From Euglena gracilis (taxonomy: Eukaryota; Euglenida; Euglenophyceae; Euglenales): 64,000 nucleotides of DNA. The notes under the pieces were generated by a model. It was not told the origin of the DNA and did no database searches. It worked only from the letters and a program-made list of their open reading frames with translations. The first letter of the stretch is position 1; every line of letters begins with the position of its first letter. Below, piece after piece: positions 1 through 50,462 of this stretch. The position numbers and the translations under genes were made by a program. The stretch spans positions 7,924,241 through 7,988,240 of the forward strand of contig CP154955.1 of assembly GCA_039621445.1 (NCBI GenBank). The letters are read 5' to 3'.

Positions 1-300
1 CCCCTGAAAATGCAGGTTAATTTCCGGGAAAATGAGTGAAATCGTGCAATTAAATTCTTGAAAATGTTTAATTCTTGAAAATATTAAATATTAAAATGTT
101 AAATTCTTGAAAATATTAAATTCTTGAAAATGTTAAATGTTAAATTCCTGAAAATGCAGGTTAAATTCTGGGAAAATGAGCGAAATCGTGCAATTAAATT
201 CTTGAAAGTGTTAAATTCTTGAAAATTTTAAATTCTTGAAAATGTTAAATGTTAAATTCCTGAAAACGCAGGTTAAATTCCGGGCAAATGAGCGAAAACT
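1..300. repeat. Tandem A/T-rich repeat, three higher-order copies
   Basis: A unit with TTAAATTCTTGAAAATG repeats many times; a longer unit (…GCAGGTTAAATTC…AAATGAGCGAAA…) recurs at about 10-60, 150-205 and 260-300. Confidence 0.8.
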
Positions 301-481
301 TGCAATCCAACCAAACGTCCAGGACATTGCCATCCGAGCTGCGCATCTGATGCGTGCCTCCCCGTTGCGGGTGTCCGACCAAAGAACAGCGGCGGGCATC
401 CACATTCCCATGTGGGTGATCCGTCCCCCCGGCCGGCCGTGCCGGCGCGGCATCCGGGCGGGGGTCCACTTTGGGGCCACC

Positions 482-23607
<23,126 letters not shown>

Positions 23608-25630
23608 GTCCAGCGGGTGCCTGGAAATGTACAGAATAGTCACCTGGATTCTTCCATGTGGTGGGTTGCTTGGAGTGCTGGTATACAAATAAGCGAAAAG
23701 TGGGATTACAGGAGTTTTATTATATTTTTTTTTTCTGATTGCTGGTGCCGCTCAAGCCAGAAGGTACCACGCCTTTCAGGGGTGGGGGGGGGTCCTGCCA
23801 GCCAGCGGTTTTTTTTTGGACCTGTCAATCCCCCTTCGACTAATTTTGATTCCTGTTCCCATTAAATATCGGTATCCACTCCAGCTTCTTGCTACTGAAT
23901 ACTGGATCGCCTTTGGGCAAGGCGTGAACTCCGCTGCTGGCGCATACGTCCGGGAGCGCCAAAAGTGAAAGTGATTCAGTTTGACCTGACCATCCACCGA
24001 TCACCTGTTCGCTGTCATCTATCTTGTACAAAATGACGACCTTTGCATGGTGGTGCACCAATGCAATCGCGAGCTACCCTCCTACCTCTTTCCCCCTTCC
24101 TATTTCAATTATTGTCATGAATACCCTGTGCTCCTGATCCTTGAGGAGTGCCTTGTAAGCCTTCATGTGTGCAACCCCCCAAATGCAAGGCCTCCCCGGC
24201 TTTATATTATATCTATTTGTCTTATACATTATATATATACATATTTGTAAAGCTGAAGAGGAATATATTTATATTTATAAAGCTGGGGAGCTTTATTTTT
24301 GAGGGGAGAATCAAACTTTTTTGGGTGGACCACACAAACTTTGGCAGCCTTCAACTACAGTCAAATACCAAATTTTATACCAATTTTTGTTCAGTACCTC
24401 CCATTTCCCCCGAATTGACCAATTTTTGTCCAAAAACAGGATTTCTGGTGAATATATATACATGCATACATACATACATACATACATGCATACATACATA
24501 TACATACATACATACACATACATACATATGTATATATGTGTGTATATATGCATATATATGTACATATAATGTATATATATATGTATATATGTATATATCC
24601 TCCCAAATGTTTGACGTTTCTTGACTGGCACTCCCTTGCCCTCCCTGGGGGGGCTTTATATTTGTGAGAGGGCTTCATATTTTATAGGGTTTGCAGCATA
24701 CGAATGTCCATTAGAATATAATCAACAGAGGGGAATGTTTTTCTGGCCTGAATGAAAAATGCAGCATTTGTCTGGTGTACCAAAGTAATCAAAGTTTGCA
24801 CCGCAAGGAATGCAAATACTCCGGGCTTCTGAATTAAAGGAATTATGTGCATCAACAATCAGTGGTTAAGGTGAAAAGTGTGGCGAAACTGGTGTCGTTG
24901 TGTCCACCCCCCCCCCCCATCGAAGGGCTCGGATGTGGGTGTCTTGATATTCCTGACTACACCCATCGGGAGGCGAGGTCAGCACGCCTTCACAAATTCG
25001 GTTGACTCCAATACAGATTAATGGAGCTTGGAGGAATAAAAATGGAAGGGAAAATAGCCCGCCCAATACTAATTCATGAAAGGGCTTTTGCATATGCCTT
25101 CAGGGAGCCTTGTTAGCTGTAATTTTGCAATTTTGCAATTCTGCTGTACTAAACCCAAGTTCTCCACAAGTTTTCCAAGCAGAAGAACCCAAATAAAAAA
25201 AATCCAAAACCCCCTCCGCCCAACCCGGTGGACTACCCGAAATGACAATGTCAGCCAAATGTGTTTGGACACTCCTCTCAGACAGTGCGGCGCTGTAAGC
25301 CCCTGAACAGCCCCAAAAAGGATTGTTTTTACCCCATTTTTGGCAAGCAGACCACCAAACACTTAGGGATTAAATTATCGGAATCCAGTTATACACCAAC
25401 TTGTCACTGCAGGACCCTCGAGGGGTATCCTGATAATTTTATAGGCGTAAATTTCATAAAAATTTTCGTTTTTTTTAGCCGCAAATTTTTTAAAAAGTTT
25501 CAATTATGTTAACTCTGTAATTGTAATATCTTCAAGGCGTTTTTTAAGGCCTTTTTTATTAAGAGGTTTTTTGAGGCTTTTTAAGATGTTTTTAAAATTT
25601 AAGGCGTCTATTTTCAGGGGAAGTCCAAGG

Positions 25631-26037
25631 CAGAGTTCGATATAAGGAGGGCGTACATGGTTTAGGTGGGGGGGTGTCCCCCCCACCCCCCCCCCCCCCC
25701 TGCCCCGCAGGGTTTGGCCCGGACCCCCCCCCCCCACCTGCAAGGGGGGTCCGGACCGACCCTGGGGGGGGTACCCGGGACCCCCCCCCCAAAAGGGTCA
25801 ATTTTTTCCTCCGGCGCTTCGCGCCGAAATTTTTTTGCATTTTTGGCCAATTTTTGCCCAAAAAGTGCCCAAAATGGCACTTTTGGTCGTTTTGGGGGGT
25901 CAAAAATTTTCGGTCACCCTGACCGCGCCACTGTTTAGGTGGGGGGGTGTCCCCCCCCCTCCCTCCCCCCCCCCCCGGGCCCCCAGGGGGGGGGGGCCGG
26001 ACACCCCCCCCCCCTCCTCTCCTTATATCGAACCCTG
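25631..26037. mobile_element. MITE-like element E4, 407 bp
   Basis: TIRs CAGAGTTCGATATAAGGAG and CTCCTTATATCGAACCCTG; exact 8-bp TSD GTCCAAGG (25623-25630 and 26038-26045). The left part (GAGGGCGTACATGGTTTAGG then C/G runs) is shared with E9. The body has GGCGCTTCGCGCCGAAATTT. Confidence 0.95.
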
Positions 26038-26488
26038 GTCCAAGGGCCATCCGGTGGTCGAACGGGGCCCAAAAATCAAAAAAGTTGAACACCCCATTTT
26101 TTTCGAGTTTGGGTGGACAGAGAATGTTCCAGCGATGCCAGAAATCCTCTTGAATTGCGATTTTTTTTGCCAGAATGATTTTTTGTTAAAAGGTTTTTGA
26201 AGGTTGGTATGGACCCCAGGGCCCAGGTGCCTCCTGAGCTGTCTGGGAAGCAGAAAGAGGATGGAGAACGTTTGATGTGGTGGGGATGGGGGGTTGCTCC
26301 ATTGCGGTGTGCTGCGGCAAGCTGTGCCACGTTTCGATGCAAATGAGAAGCCGGGGTAGGTTTTGGGCAGGGGGGGGTTAATCAGGCTGAACTTGGGTAA
26401 GGCCAGGGGAGAGGGGTTTCAGGGTGCCGTTAGGGAACATATATTTTGTTTTAAAAAAAACTGATATGTCATGTTGGAATTTAACACC

Positions 26489-26632
26489 ACCTTACCTACG
26501 ACCACCCCCTCATTTACGACCACCCCCGGTCGCAGGTTGCAGGTTATGGGGGTGTTACGACCCCCCCCCCCCCCGGGTCGCAGGTTGCAGGAACCCGGTC
26601 GTACGACAAGGGGGGGGGGGCGGGTACGAGGT
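26489..26632. repeat. Dispersed repeat R1, copy 2
   Basis: See 777-1005. Same block order; GGTCGTACGACAAGGGG at the right side. Confidence 0.75.
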
Positions 26633-26894
26633 TTATCAATAAAAAATTAATGTATATTGATGTTTAAAACACAAAAAATATCGCGTTTCAGCATAAAATA
26701 TTATGTTTTGTTAAATATTAATAAATAAATAGTTAATAAATATTAAATATTATTATTTAAATATTAAATATTAAATTTTTTATTAAAATATTTTCATGTG
26801 CAGGACCAAACGTTTCTTCCAACCTGCCCCTGTCCCAGTGAACCAAGGCAGGGCAGGCAGGTTGGTCGACCCCTCGCCGTCGCCCAACCCTCCC

Positions 26895-26910
26895 CCTCCC
26901 GCCAGCGCCG
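26895..26910 (+). promoter_or_regulatory. Putative spliced-leader trans-splice acceptor, TTL gene
   Basis: A pyrimidine tract (TCCCCCTCCCGCCAG) ends in AG five bases before the ATG at 26911. In euglenids a short leader after an AG acceptor is the usual 5' end of a mature mRNA. Inferred from position only. Confidence 0.4.
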
Positions 26911-41586
<14,676 letters not shown>

Positions 41587-43410
41587 CCGTCTGGCCGCTG
41601 AAAACCCCTCCTCCAACGCTTGTCCAGCCCACTCTTTTCGTAATTGTACTGCGGGGAAGACGCCAGAACCCATTCGATTTCAGAAGTTAAGCCTGGTCAG
41701 GTCCAGTTGGTATTGAGGTGGACAAAAAAAAAAAAAAAACCAATTGGGAACACTGGGAGTTGTACATTTTTTATGCCTCAACTCCCTGGCAGTTTTTTCC
41801 CCGCCCAATCCTCAAACCTATGGCTGCCGTCGTCTGAGACCAGTCTCCGTCCATGCTCTGACCTGATTTCACAATACTACAACCGCCCGCTCTTCAACCT
41901 TGTTTCCCTCTATTGCGTCTTCTAGTGCTCTCGTTGTGCAGCATCAACCCTTATTTTTTAAGATAAGGAAAACCTCACCGATTTTTCAACAAAGCCTTAA
42001 AGTCTGCAGCTGGGCCGTTGTCGTTAGAATTGGGACCATTTTTTGGAGTCATGGCCAGTTCTCCACCCCCTAGAACTCCCCCAGGACCCCAAGACCCCCC
42101 AGGACCCTCCTAGGATTTGCTCAATATTGGAACCCGGGTATCTTTGGCCCGAACCGAGTTTTGGGGGGGTGGCCACCCCTAGACCTTCAGAATGGCATCA
42201 TTATTTGTGGTGATTTCTGCTTTTTTGAGACTCTTTCTGGACCCTTTTTTTTTGAGTGCTGTCCCCACACAACCCCACCAATACCCCTCAGCACCCCCCA
42301 GTATTAGGCCCTGCGTCAAAATTAAATCCTTTCTGCATGCAGCGCTCCCCACCACTTGCATTTCAACACAAAAAATCACGAATCAGCACGAAAATGGAAC
42401 TTCCCAACAATCACGAAAAATCAGGGTGGTATTTTTTTGGATAAGGGTTTTTTCTCTGGTTTGGTTTGGACAGTAGTATTTTTATTTACTCCCATCCCTT
42501 TTATCCTTTTTTTGGTTTGGTTTGGTTTCGTTTTACTCGTTCCTTGTCGTCATGCCATTTTCTGATTCTGGTGTACAACAATGCCTGTACACAAATAACG
42601 AAACAGTGCAAATCTGGAAGCATGTAAAAAATGGACACAAAAATGAACGGATGGATGAATGTTGTGGGATCTCAACTGAAAGGTCTCAATTGAAACATGC
42701 GTATCATGTTCCATCTCGTTTGAGGTTAGCTGCAATTCTGATGTTCCGTAATGGCGATACAGAGCATGTCCCTGAGGGTGTCGCGTGCACACGTACATGT
42801 GTGTGCGTACGTGTGCGTGCGTGTGCGTGCGTGCGTGTGTTTTTTTGCGTCTGGCCTGGACATGGCATGTGCCAAAACTCAGATGGCACAGGGTGTCAGA
42901 TAATAAGCACACGCCGTTTCCAGTTGAAGAATTTGGAAAATGCACAAGGGACAAACTGGGCGATTTTCTCATATCATGAAAGGTCACGAAAAACGACGAA
43001 AAATGACGAAAAATCACGAAAAGTCACGAATGAGAATTTGGGGTATCCAGCACGAAACAGAGGTAAACCCTGAATACAGGAGGGGTGTAGGTATATGAAT
43101 TGGGTTCGAGAGGTATTTCAATTTGCAAGCCTATCAAATTGTGCTTCCTATGGATCCTTTAATTTTGCACCATCCCCGGAGCAGAAGACACCTCCGTTTG
43201 TTTTCAGGCGGCACTCTGAATAGCTGTCCTCGGGGCTGTCTTCAGCATGGGTGGTGGGTGGTCGACCCCCTCCCCCCCCACCCGTCCTGTCGTCTTTTCC
43301 GACAGCCCGGTCCCTGAGGGGCTTTCCCATGCACCCTTTCCTGCCACAGGTGCTCTTTCCCCTGCCTTTCTGTGGAGACGGTGGCGCAGCGGGGACCGGC
43401 GGCCCCGCAC
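41587..43410. other. Spacer between TTL and DCC genes
   Basis: Holds the 5S-like relic, plain mixed sequence, a GTGCGTGCGT microsatellite (42790-42845) and an (ACGAAAAATG)-like run at 42980-43030. No exon recognised. No AATAAA was seen close to the TTL stop. Confidence 0.5.
41638..41764 (+). pseudogene. 5S rRNA-like relic with an A-tract insertion
   Basis: The core ATTCGATTTCAGAAGTTAAG then CCTGGTCAGGTCCAGTTGG and, after an A15 run, TTGGGAACACTGGGAGTTGT follow the euglenozoan 5S rRNA closely, including the internal-promoter region around AAGTTAAGCCTGG. The helix IV region is replaced by the poly-A run and the 5' terminal stem is poorly conserved, so this is probably a dead copy. It lies 50 bp downstream of the TTL stop codon. 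A T-run follows. Confidence 0.8.
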
Positions 43411-43497
43411 ATGCCGCGGCTCACCGCCCCCGCGCTGTGGGTGGCGGTGGGGACACTGCTGTTGCTGTGGCTGCTGGCTGCCGTCGGGGTCGGGGCT
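43411..43497 (+). CDS. DCC gene exon 1, hydrophobic N-terminus
   Basis: ATG followed by PRLTAPALWVAVGTLLLLWL, a signal/anchor-like segment. A GT at 43498 keeps phase 0 with the exon at 45941; GT at 43524 is an alternative. An AG at 43388-43389 could be the spliced-leader acceptor. Confidence 0.55.
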
Positions 43498-44551
43498 GTA
43501 CGGGAATCCCCCCATCCCTATGGGTAGTGTGGGGTCAGCCCCCCCCCCACCAGGCCTTCCCGTGCAGCCCTGGTCGGGGTCGACGTCTCTGCCCGGCAGT
43601 GGCATACTACCAGGTGTTGTTTTCTTTTTTTGGCCTGCCTTTTGTCATTCGGATGAACAGTGATGCAGAACGGACTGCAACGTTCTCTCTCTGTCTGTTT
43701 GTTGCAACGCGTGGCAATGGCGTATGCGCTGCTATGGCAAATGAATTCAATGCCCGCGTCCTCCTGTTGTGAGGGGAAGGCTATGAACAACCCCTGCTCA
43801 GCCCGAGACCGGCCTCGCTTGTATGGGCCAGAGGGATGGCAACGTCTGCAGCGTCCCACTCCTTGAGATTGCCTCCTTCGAGTACAGGTCTTTCTTTCCT
43901 CCGCTGTAATCACACCTTCTGTTGGGAGACTGTGGAAATGCGGAATGGTTCCGTTCGAGACGTGGATGTGCATTTTCATATTTCACATAAATTTAAATAT
44001 TAAGCATTTCCAACATTAAATAAACATAAATTTAACCCTCACCGTATCAAACAATCTCCGTAGCAACATACCAACATTGTACCGTACCCCATCCTCGAAC
44101 TGGGAATGCCCCATTCATTCTACCCTTCATGCATCTGGGTTGCCTTGCCATTTCTGTGTCTGCAGGGTGGTCCTCAAGGACAGGATTCTCTTCCCCCCCT
44201 AAAGGATCACTCCTTAAGGACCCTTAGGCCTGGGGGTTGGCCAACACCAGTCCAGGCGTCGAATTGGGTCGAAATTGAAACAAGAAACTCATTTTTTTTA
44301 ATTTTTGTGTGGATGGGTTATGGAATGACAGAAATAACTCCCCCCCAAATCAACCCGTTTTCGCCAAAATATGGCCATTTGTTTCGGTCATTTTCTTGTG
44401 GATTTTCATGGAGTGTGCTGGGACAGGGTTTTTTTTTTGCGCTAAAGGGCGCCCTGGTCGTTAAATTTTGTCTCTTCCTGTCCTTTGGGGTATATATCCC
44501 CCAAATCAATGGTGAACACCCCCCAGTTTGTTGTTGTTGTTGTTGTTCTTT

Positions 44552-44595
<44 letters not shown>

Positions 44596-47500
44596 CTTTT
44601 TGTTGTTAATTTAGTACCTGAAGTCGGGCCCTGGGTGTTTTTTTATTATATTTTTGCGTTTAATGTCTTGGGCAAAATCAAGTCAAAATTGATATCCAAT
44701 CCGCATCACCTCACAGGCTTTTTGCCATTTCCGGCGCTTTTGATAATTTTTGGCCTTGTATTCTTGATCCAGTTGATTTAACCCGAGTGTGGTGGGGGCT
44801 TTATTATTGGGGTGTTATGTGGTAGGGGCTTCATGTGTTTGCGGGCTTTCCTTCTCTCGTTGGTATGCCCCCGCCTTCTTTAGGTGAGGCATTCCTCCGA
44901 AGGCGTGCATCTGCCACCACACTAACTGCGGTGTGGGAGGCCCCCACGGCGCCGGTGGAGGTGTGACCAGGCCGTATATTAGCCAGGTGCCAACCCCACC
45001 CGGGGGGGGGTGCCTGCCTGGGCAGGCACTCCAAGGCACTCCAAATCCGACCCCCCCCCTGGAGGGGGGTAGGGCACTTGGCCAAAAGTGCCTCAGCAGG
45101 CACTCTGGCGCCGAAGGCGCTGGAAGGCTCGAAAAAGGCCTATTTTCAATGAAAATGGTCTGAAAGCGCCTGGGCACATTCCGAAATCCGACCCCCAGGG
45201 TTGGTAAAAAAAACATCCTGGGTGTGACTGCAATTGCGTTGCGCACCCGTCCGTCTCCCTGCATTTCTGGGAACGCTGTGCAAGTTTCCCTGTTTCCTCA
45301 AATGTTTACCAACCTGCCAATCCCCTGTTCCCACTTCCCCCAAACCAGATTGCACTTTACATCCCTATTTTGGTGAAGATAAATGAATGAGGTTTGTGCT
45401 TATGAAATACTCAAAAACTACTTTTTGGGGTTTCGGTGTAACCGACCACCATTAAGAAGGTGAATTTTCTTGTCTAAAGAAACTTTTTTGAGTTTTGGTC
45501 AGATTTCCGACACCTTTTTTTCCCATTAGAATCCTCCTCATATACCAACCATACTCCTGCAGTTGACCAACCGGTGGTTTTTAAGTTTGGGGGGGTGCCC
45601 AACAGTGCATTGCAGTTCCCTGCAGGCGAGCTCTGGAAGGATTGCAAACAGGGAGTGTGTGTGTTTTTCCGAAATTTGGAAATTTTTATGGTTTTTGTTT
45701 CTGTTTGCTTCAGTTTTTTTTTTAGCCTTTTTTCCCTGGTCTTTTTTTCCCGCTGGGAAAGGACTCTGCACTGGAAAAATTCACAGGGTCAGAATTGTCC
45801 CCAAGCAATTTTTTTTCGTTCTTTTTCGCCATTTTTCTGAATTTTGAATTCGCCCGATACTGTTTAATCTAGTGTGTCTCTTTGTAAACGTTGCGAACTT
45901 CATGTGTCCCCCCCCCCTGCTCACCGTTTCTCCCGCCCAGGCAGCGGTCCTGTCGGCGCCGGCGTGGGGGTGGCTGGCGGGGGCTGTCGTGCTGGGGGCC
46001 GGGGCTGTGGCCGGGGCCGCCGTCCGCCGGGCCATCCGCTGGGACGGCTTCCTCGTGACGGACCGCGTCGTGGACGACTCCGACGCACCGCGCCGCCTCG
46101 AGGTGGGCCGGCCCGTCGTTGTGCTGCCTTGTGCCATGCGCCAAACCCTTTTCAATTGGTGGGTGGGTGTTGGATTTTATTGTACGGAGTGGGGTGGCGG
46201 TAATCTCGATGGCTCGTCCATTTTTGCCGAGGAATGCGAAGGTCAACTTTTTTCCGCCGTCAAATTCAACAGTGGACCTAAAATCGGGTGGCACTGCTGC
46301 TGCCCCCGTGCACACACATGCACACACATGCACACACATGCACACACACGTGCACACACGTGCACACACATGCACACACGTGCACACACGTGCACACACA
46401 TGCACACACATGCACACACATGCACACACATGCACACACACGTGCACACACGTGCACACACGTGCACACACACATGCACACACATGCACACACATGCACA
46501 CACATATGCACACACGTGCACACACATGCACACACATGCACACACATGCACACACACGTGCACACACGTGCACACACATGCACACACGTGCACACACGTG
46601 CACACACATGCACACACATGCACACACATGCACACACATGCACACACACGTGCACACACGTGCACACACGTGCACACACACATGCACACACATGCACACA
46701 CATGCACACACATATGCACACACGTGCACACACATGCACACACATGCACACACATGCACACACATGCACACACATGCACACACATATGCACACACGTGCA
46801 CATACATGCACACATATGCACACACGTGCACACACATGCACACATATGCACACACATATGCACACACATATGCCCACACATGCACACACATGCACACCCA
46901 TGCACACACATGCACACACATTATGCAACTTCGTTCCTCAAATGGCTGGTGGGGATTTGCCAGGTTTTCGCGTTGCCAAGTTAGCACGTGGCTGCAACTC
47001 GTCATGGACAGGTCGCCGCAGCGCTGTTCTCGGCGGACAAAAGGCCTGTGATCCTGTTCGACGGCGTCTGCAACCTGTGCAACACGGGGGTCAACTTTGT
47101 GCTGGACTGGGCCCGCCGGCTTGCTTTCCGCAACTCCATGTCAGGCAATTGCTTAAGCACCGACCGGCCCCCCCCCCCCCCCGGGGGGTGGGTGACTGGT
47201 TTTTTCAGAGTGACTGACTGGTTTTGGCCCGGCCCCCCCCCCCCCCCCCCCCCCGGGGAGGAGGGGGTCCCGGCCACTCCTGGCCGACCGCCGGGGGGGG
47301 GGGTCGGCCAGGAGCGGGCAACAGTGGCTTGAGTGACCCCGGCGCCGAAGGCGCTGGAAAAATTTTTTGGGCCTAAAATGGCTTAAAGTGACTGGAAAGT
47401 GGCCGTTTTTCTGAGTGGCCGACCCCCCCCGGGGGGTAGTGACTGGCTGGTTTTTTGAAAATGAGTGACTGACTGGTTTTTAAAAAAGTGGAGTGACCCC

Positions 47501-50411
47501 CTCCCCCCCCCCCCGGGGGTCGGTAAGCAATTGTATGCTCCATGTGCCCCCACACTGTGCACACCCGTACTGACAGTTTGACTTCGCCATTTTGCCTTTT
47601 TACGTTTCCTTTCTATTCTCGTTTTTTTTTGTGTATTTGCAAATTTTATTTCATAATTTGCATATTTCTGTCAGTGGGAATGAAAATTTCATGAGAAGTT
47701 CCCATTGAAGTGGATATTCCCTTGCTTCTGCATGATCGTCGAACATTGCTTTTTTGAGATTGCAATTATGTCAATCTTTGGAAGTTTCTCTGCTTTCTGT
47801 TTACTGGCTTTAGGGTCCGCCGGTTGGCGTGAGAGACCCGGAGGCTCGGTTCCGTTTCGCTGCGCTCCAAAGCACCGAAGGCCCCTCAGGGTGTGGCAGC
47901 AACCCACCATGGCTACGTTGGGTTGCACAATGCACTGGAAGTAAAGCCCCCCGCAAATCCTTCAACTTCACAAAAGCTTTACTTTTGTGGTAAACCCCCC
48001 CCCCAAATAATACCCCCCCCCGGGGTATTATTTTTTCGCCCGAAGTCCCGGCCCGAGAGGGGGGTATTATTTGGGAGGGGTATTATTTTTCCAAAATTTT
48101 CGAAATTTTTCGAAGTCCCGTAAAACCCAAAATAGCACCCAAAACCCCCTTTGGGGTCATTTTTTGCACTTTCTTGTGAAATTTACCATTTTATGGAGGT
48201 CAGATGAGCCAGAAAAATTGATTTTTTTTCGTAATTTGTTGTCAGAGATTGTGGTTTTTACCGACATTTTCAGGTCAAAAATCCGGGCCTTCGGCCCGGA
48301 ACAGGGGGGGGGGGTATTATTTCTGCGGCCGAAGCCGGACCCCGAGGGGGGGGATATTATTTGGGGGGGGGGGTATTATTTGGGGGGTTTATCTCTATCT
48401 AATCCTTGACATCATCAATGAACAAAGCACACCCTTCGTTGATTTTTTACCATCATTATTTTGCCCCACATCACAGTTCATTGCCCCCTTGTCGCTCTTC
48501 TTTTGGCAGAGCAGCTTTCGGGGGTCTTTAAACAACTTTGGGTGGAGTTGTATTATTTTATAAACACGTTACCACCATTTTTATTTGGAGAATTTGTTTT
48601 GAAATTTTACAGCGTCCCTTCTCGTCTCTTCCCGTCACCTCCCTGTTGCTTTTTCCCGTCAATGTCTTTGCAGCCATTTGCGTTTCCTGTCGTTTTTGCC
48701 CGGATCGCCCCTCGCAGGGGCATGGGCAGCAGGGCGCTATTTTTGTTGGGGCCGTTCCGCCATCAACAGAGCATCATAGCACCATCATTCTTATTACAGC
48801 CACCAATGTCAAGCACAGCAACCTGCCCTTTTCCCCCAGGACACGAAGGAATTGAGCCAAGCAAAGTCATATTTGAGCTTTTGCGCTGCAATTCCAAAAT
48901 CGGTGTGTGCGTTTCGCCGGCGGCCCATGTCCATGCCCATCGTCTGCCAGGCCCCATTCCCTGCCCCCGGGCGCTGCTGCAGCGGTGCGGGCGGTCCCCG
49001 GACGACATCTCCAGCATCGTACTGGTGACTGACCGGCCGCCTCCTCCCCACGTATCCTCCTCCTCCTCCTCCCCAGCAGCTCAAATCCAGCCAGCAGCCC
49101 AGCTCCTCCTCCCCCGGGGGTCGAGTGAAATAAAGTTGGGACCAGCCCGGCCGGAGGCCAGGCCAGCCGGCCGCACGCTGGCCAGCCAACTGGGCCGCCC
49201 AGCTCACCCATCCCTGCATATTTTCCCCTCACCACAGCTTCCTCCACCACAACCCCCAGCCTTGATCTAGCTCCATCCATCAAAATGTCGAGAAGGCAAA
49301 TTTAGAAGCAAAATTTAGAAAATTTTGCTTTTCATCGACCCAGCCCAGCCTATCCCCCTCCAGCCCAGGACCCCCCCCCATCCCCCCGGGGGGGTCCAGC
49401 CAGCAGCTCGTTTCCAGCCAGCAGCCTTTTTGCCAGCTGGAGGCTGGAACCCCCCCCGGGGGTCCTTAAGAAATCTCCTGCTGAGGTGGGTCTTCTATAG
49501 ACTGCAGGCCGGGTTCAGCAGGCGTCCGGGCCGTGAGGCGGGCTGCCACATCAAGTCGGAGGCGGTGCTGCGTATCGGTCGGGGGCTAAGTGCCGGGCCC
49601 TGGGCCCCCCTGGCCGCGGCGGCCTTGCTCATCCCTCTTCAGGCTGTTGGTTTGAGAGCAGCCCCCCCCCCCTCCATATGGTCAATCGGCAACCAAGGGG
49701 GGGGGGGAATCTGTTTCGCATTTTTTCGCATTTTTGCGCATTTTTTCAAATTTCCCAAAAATATGCAAAAAATGTGAATTTTTGAAAAAATTGAAAAATT
49801 GAAAAAAAATGCATTTTTGCGATTTTTTTTTGCGCAAAAATTCAAATTTTTTTGAAGCTGGGCTAGCGTATACCCCCCCCCCCCCATGTGGTACACCAGC
49901 ACACTCTGATCCCTGCCTGTACAGGGGGATTAAAGTCCACTTTTCCGCAGTGGTGGGTGCCACCCGCGCAATTATAACACCAACCACTGCAAAACCCAAC
50001 CCACCACCTTGGCACCGGCGCCCCCCCTCCGCAGTGGGTCCCCTCCGGAACATTCCCACATTTCTGTCTATTTTGAAGGTGGGCCAAGCCAACGCACCCC
50101 CGGGAAGGGTGTGTGCCTGTTTGGCTTCGTGTGGCCTCTCCTTCCCCCTGAGGACTGTTGATCCGAAGCGAAGCAACGGCTGGCCTCCCTCAGGTCGACT
50201 TTAAGAAAACGCAGCCTGCCGTCGGCCCTCTGCGTGATGCGATGTACGACCAGGTGGCCCAGAACCGCTACAACCTGTTCGGCATGACAGACACTTGCCC
50301 CTCAGGGGCTGTGTGCCCCCTGTCGTTCCATATAGCTGGGATTATTTTGCCTGTTTGATTTGTCACTGAGTCTCTCCGTGTAAATAGCAATATGCACATA
50401 TTATATATATG

Positions 50412-50462
<51 letters not shown>

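Larger units (their letters stand above)
23608..26910. other. Spacer between coiled-coil and TTL genes
   Basis: No convincing exon. Contains a TACATACA microsatellite (24455-24600), a T-rich stretch (25440-25620), element E4, repeat R1 copy 2 and an AT-rich tract (26640-26800). The coiled-coil gene may extend into it. Confidence 0.5.
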
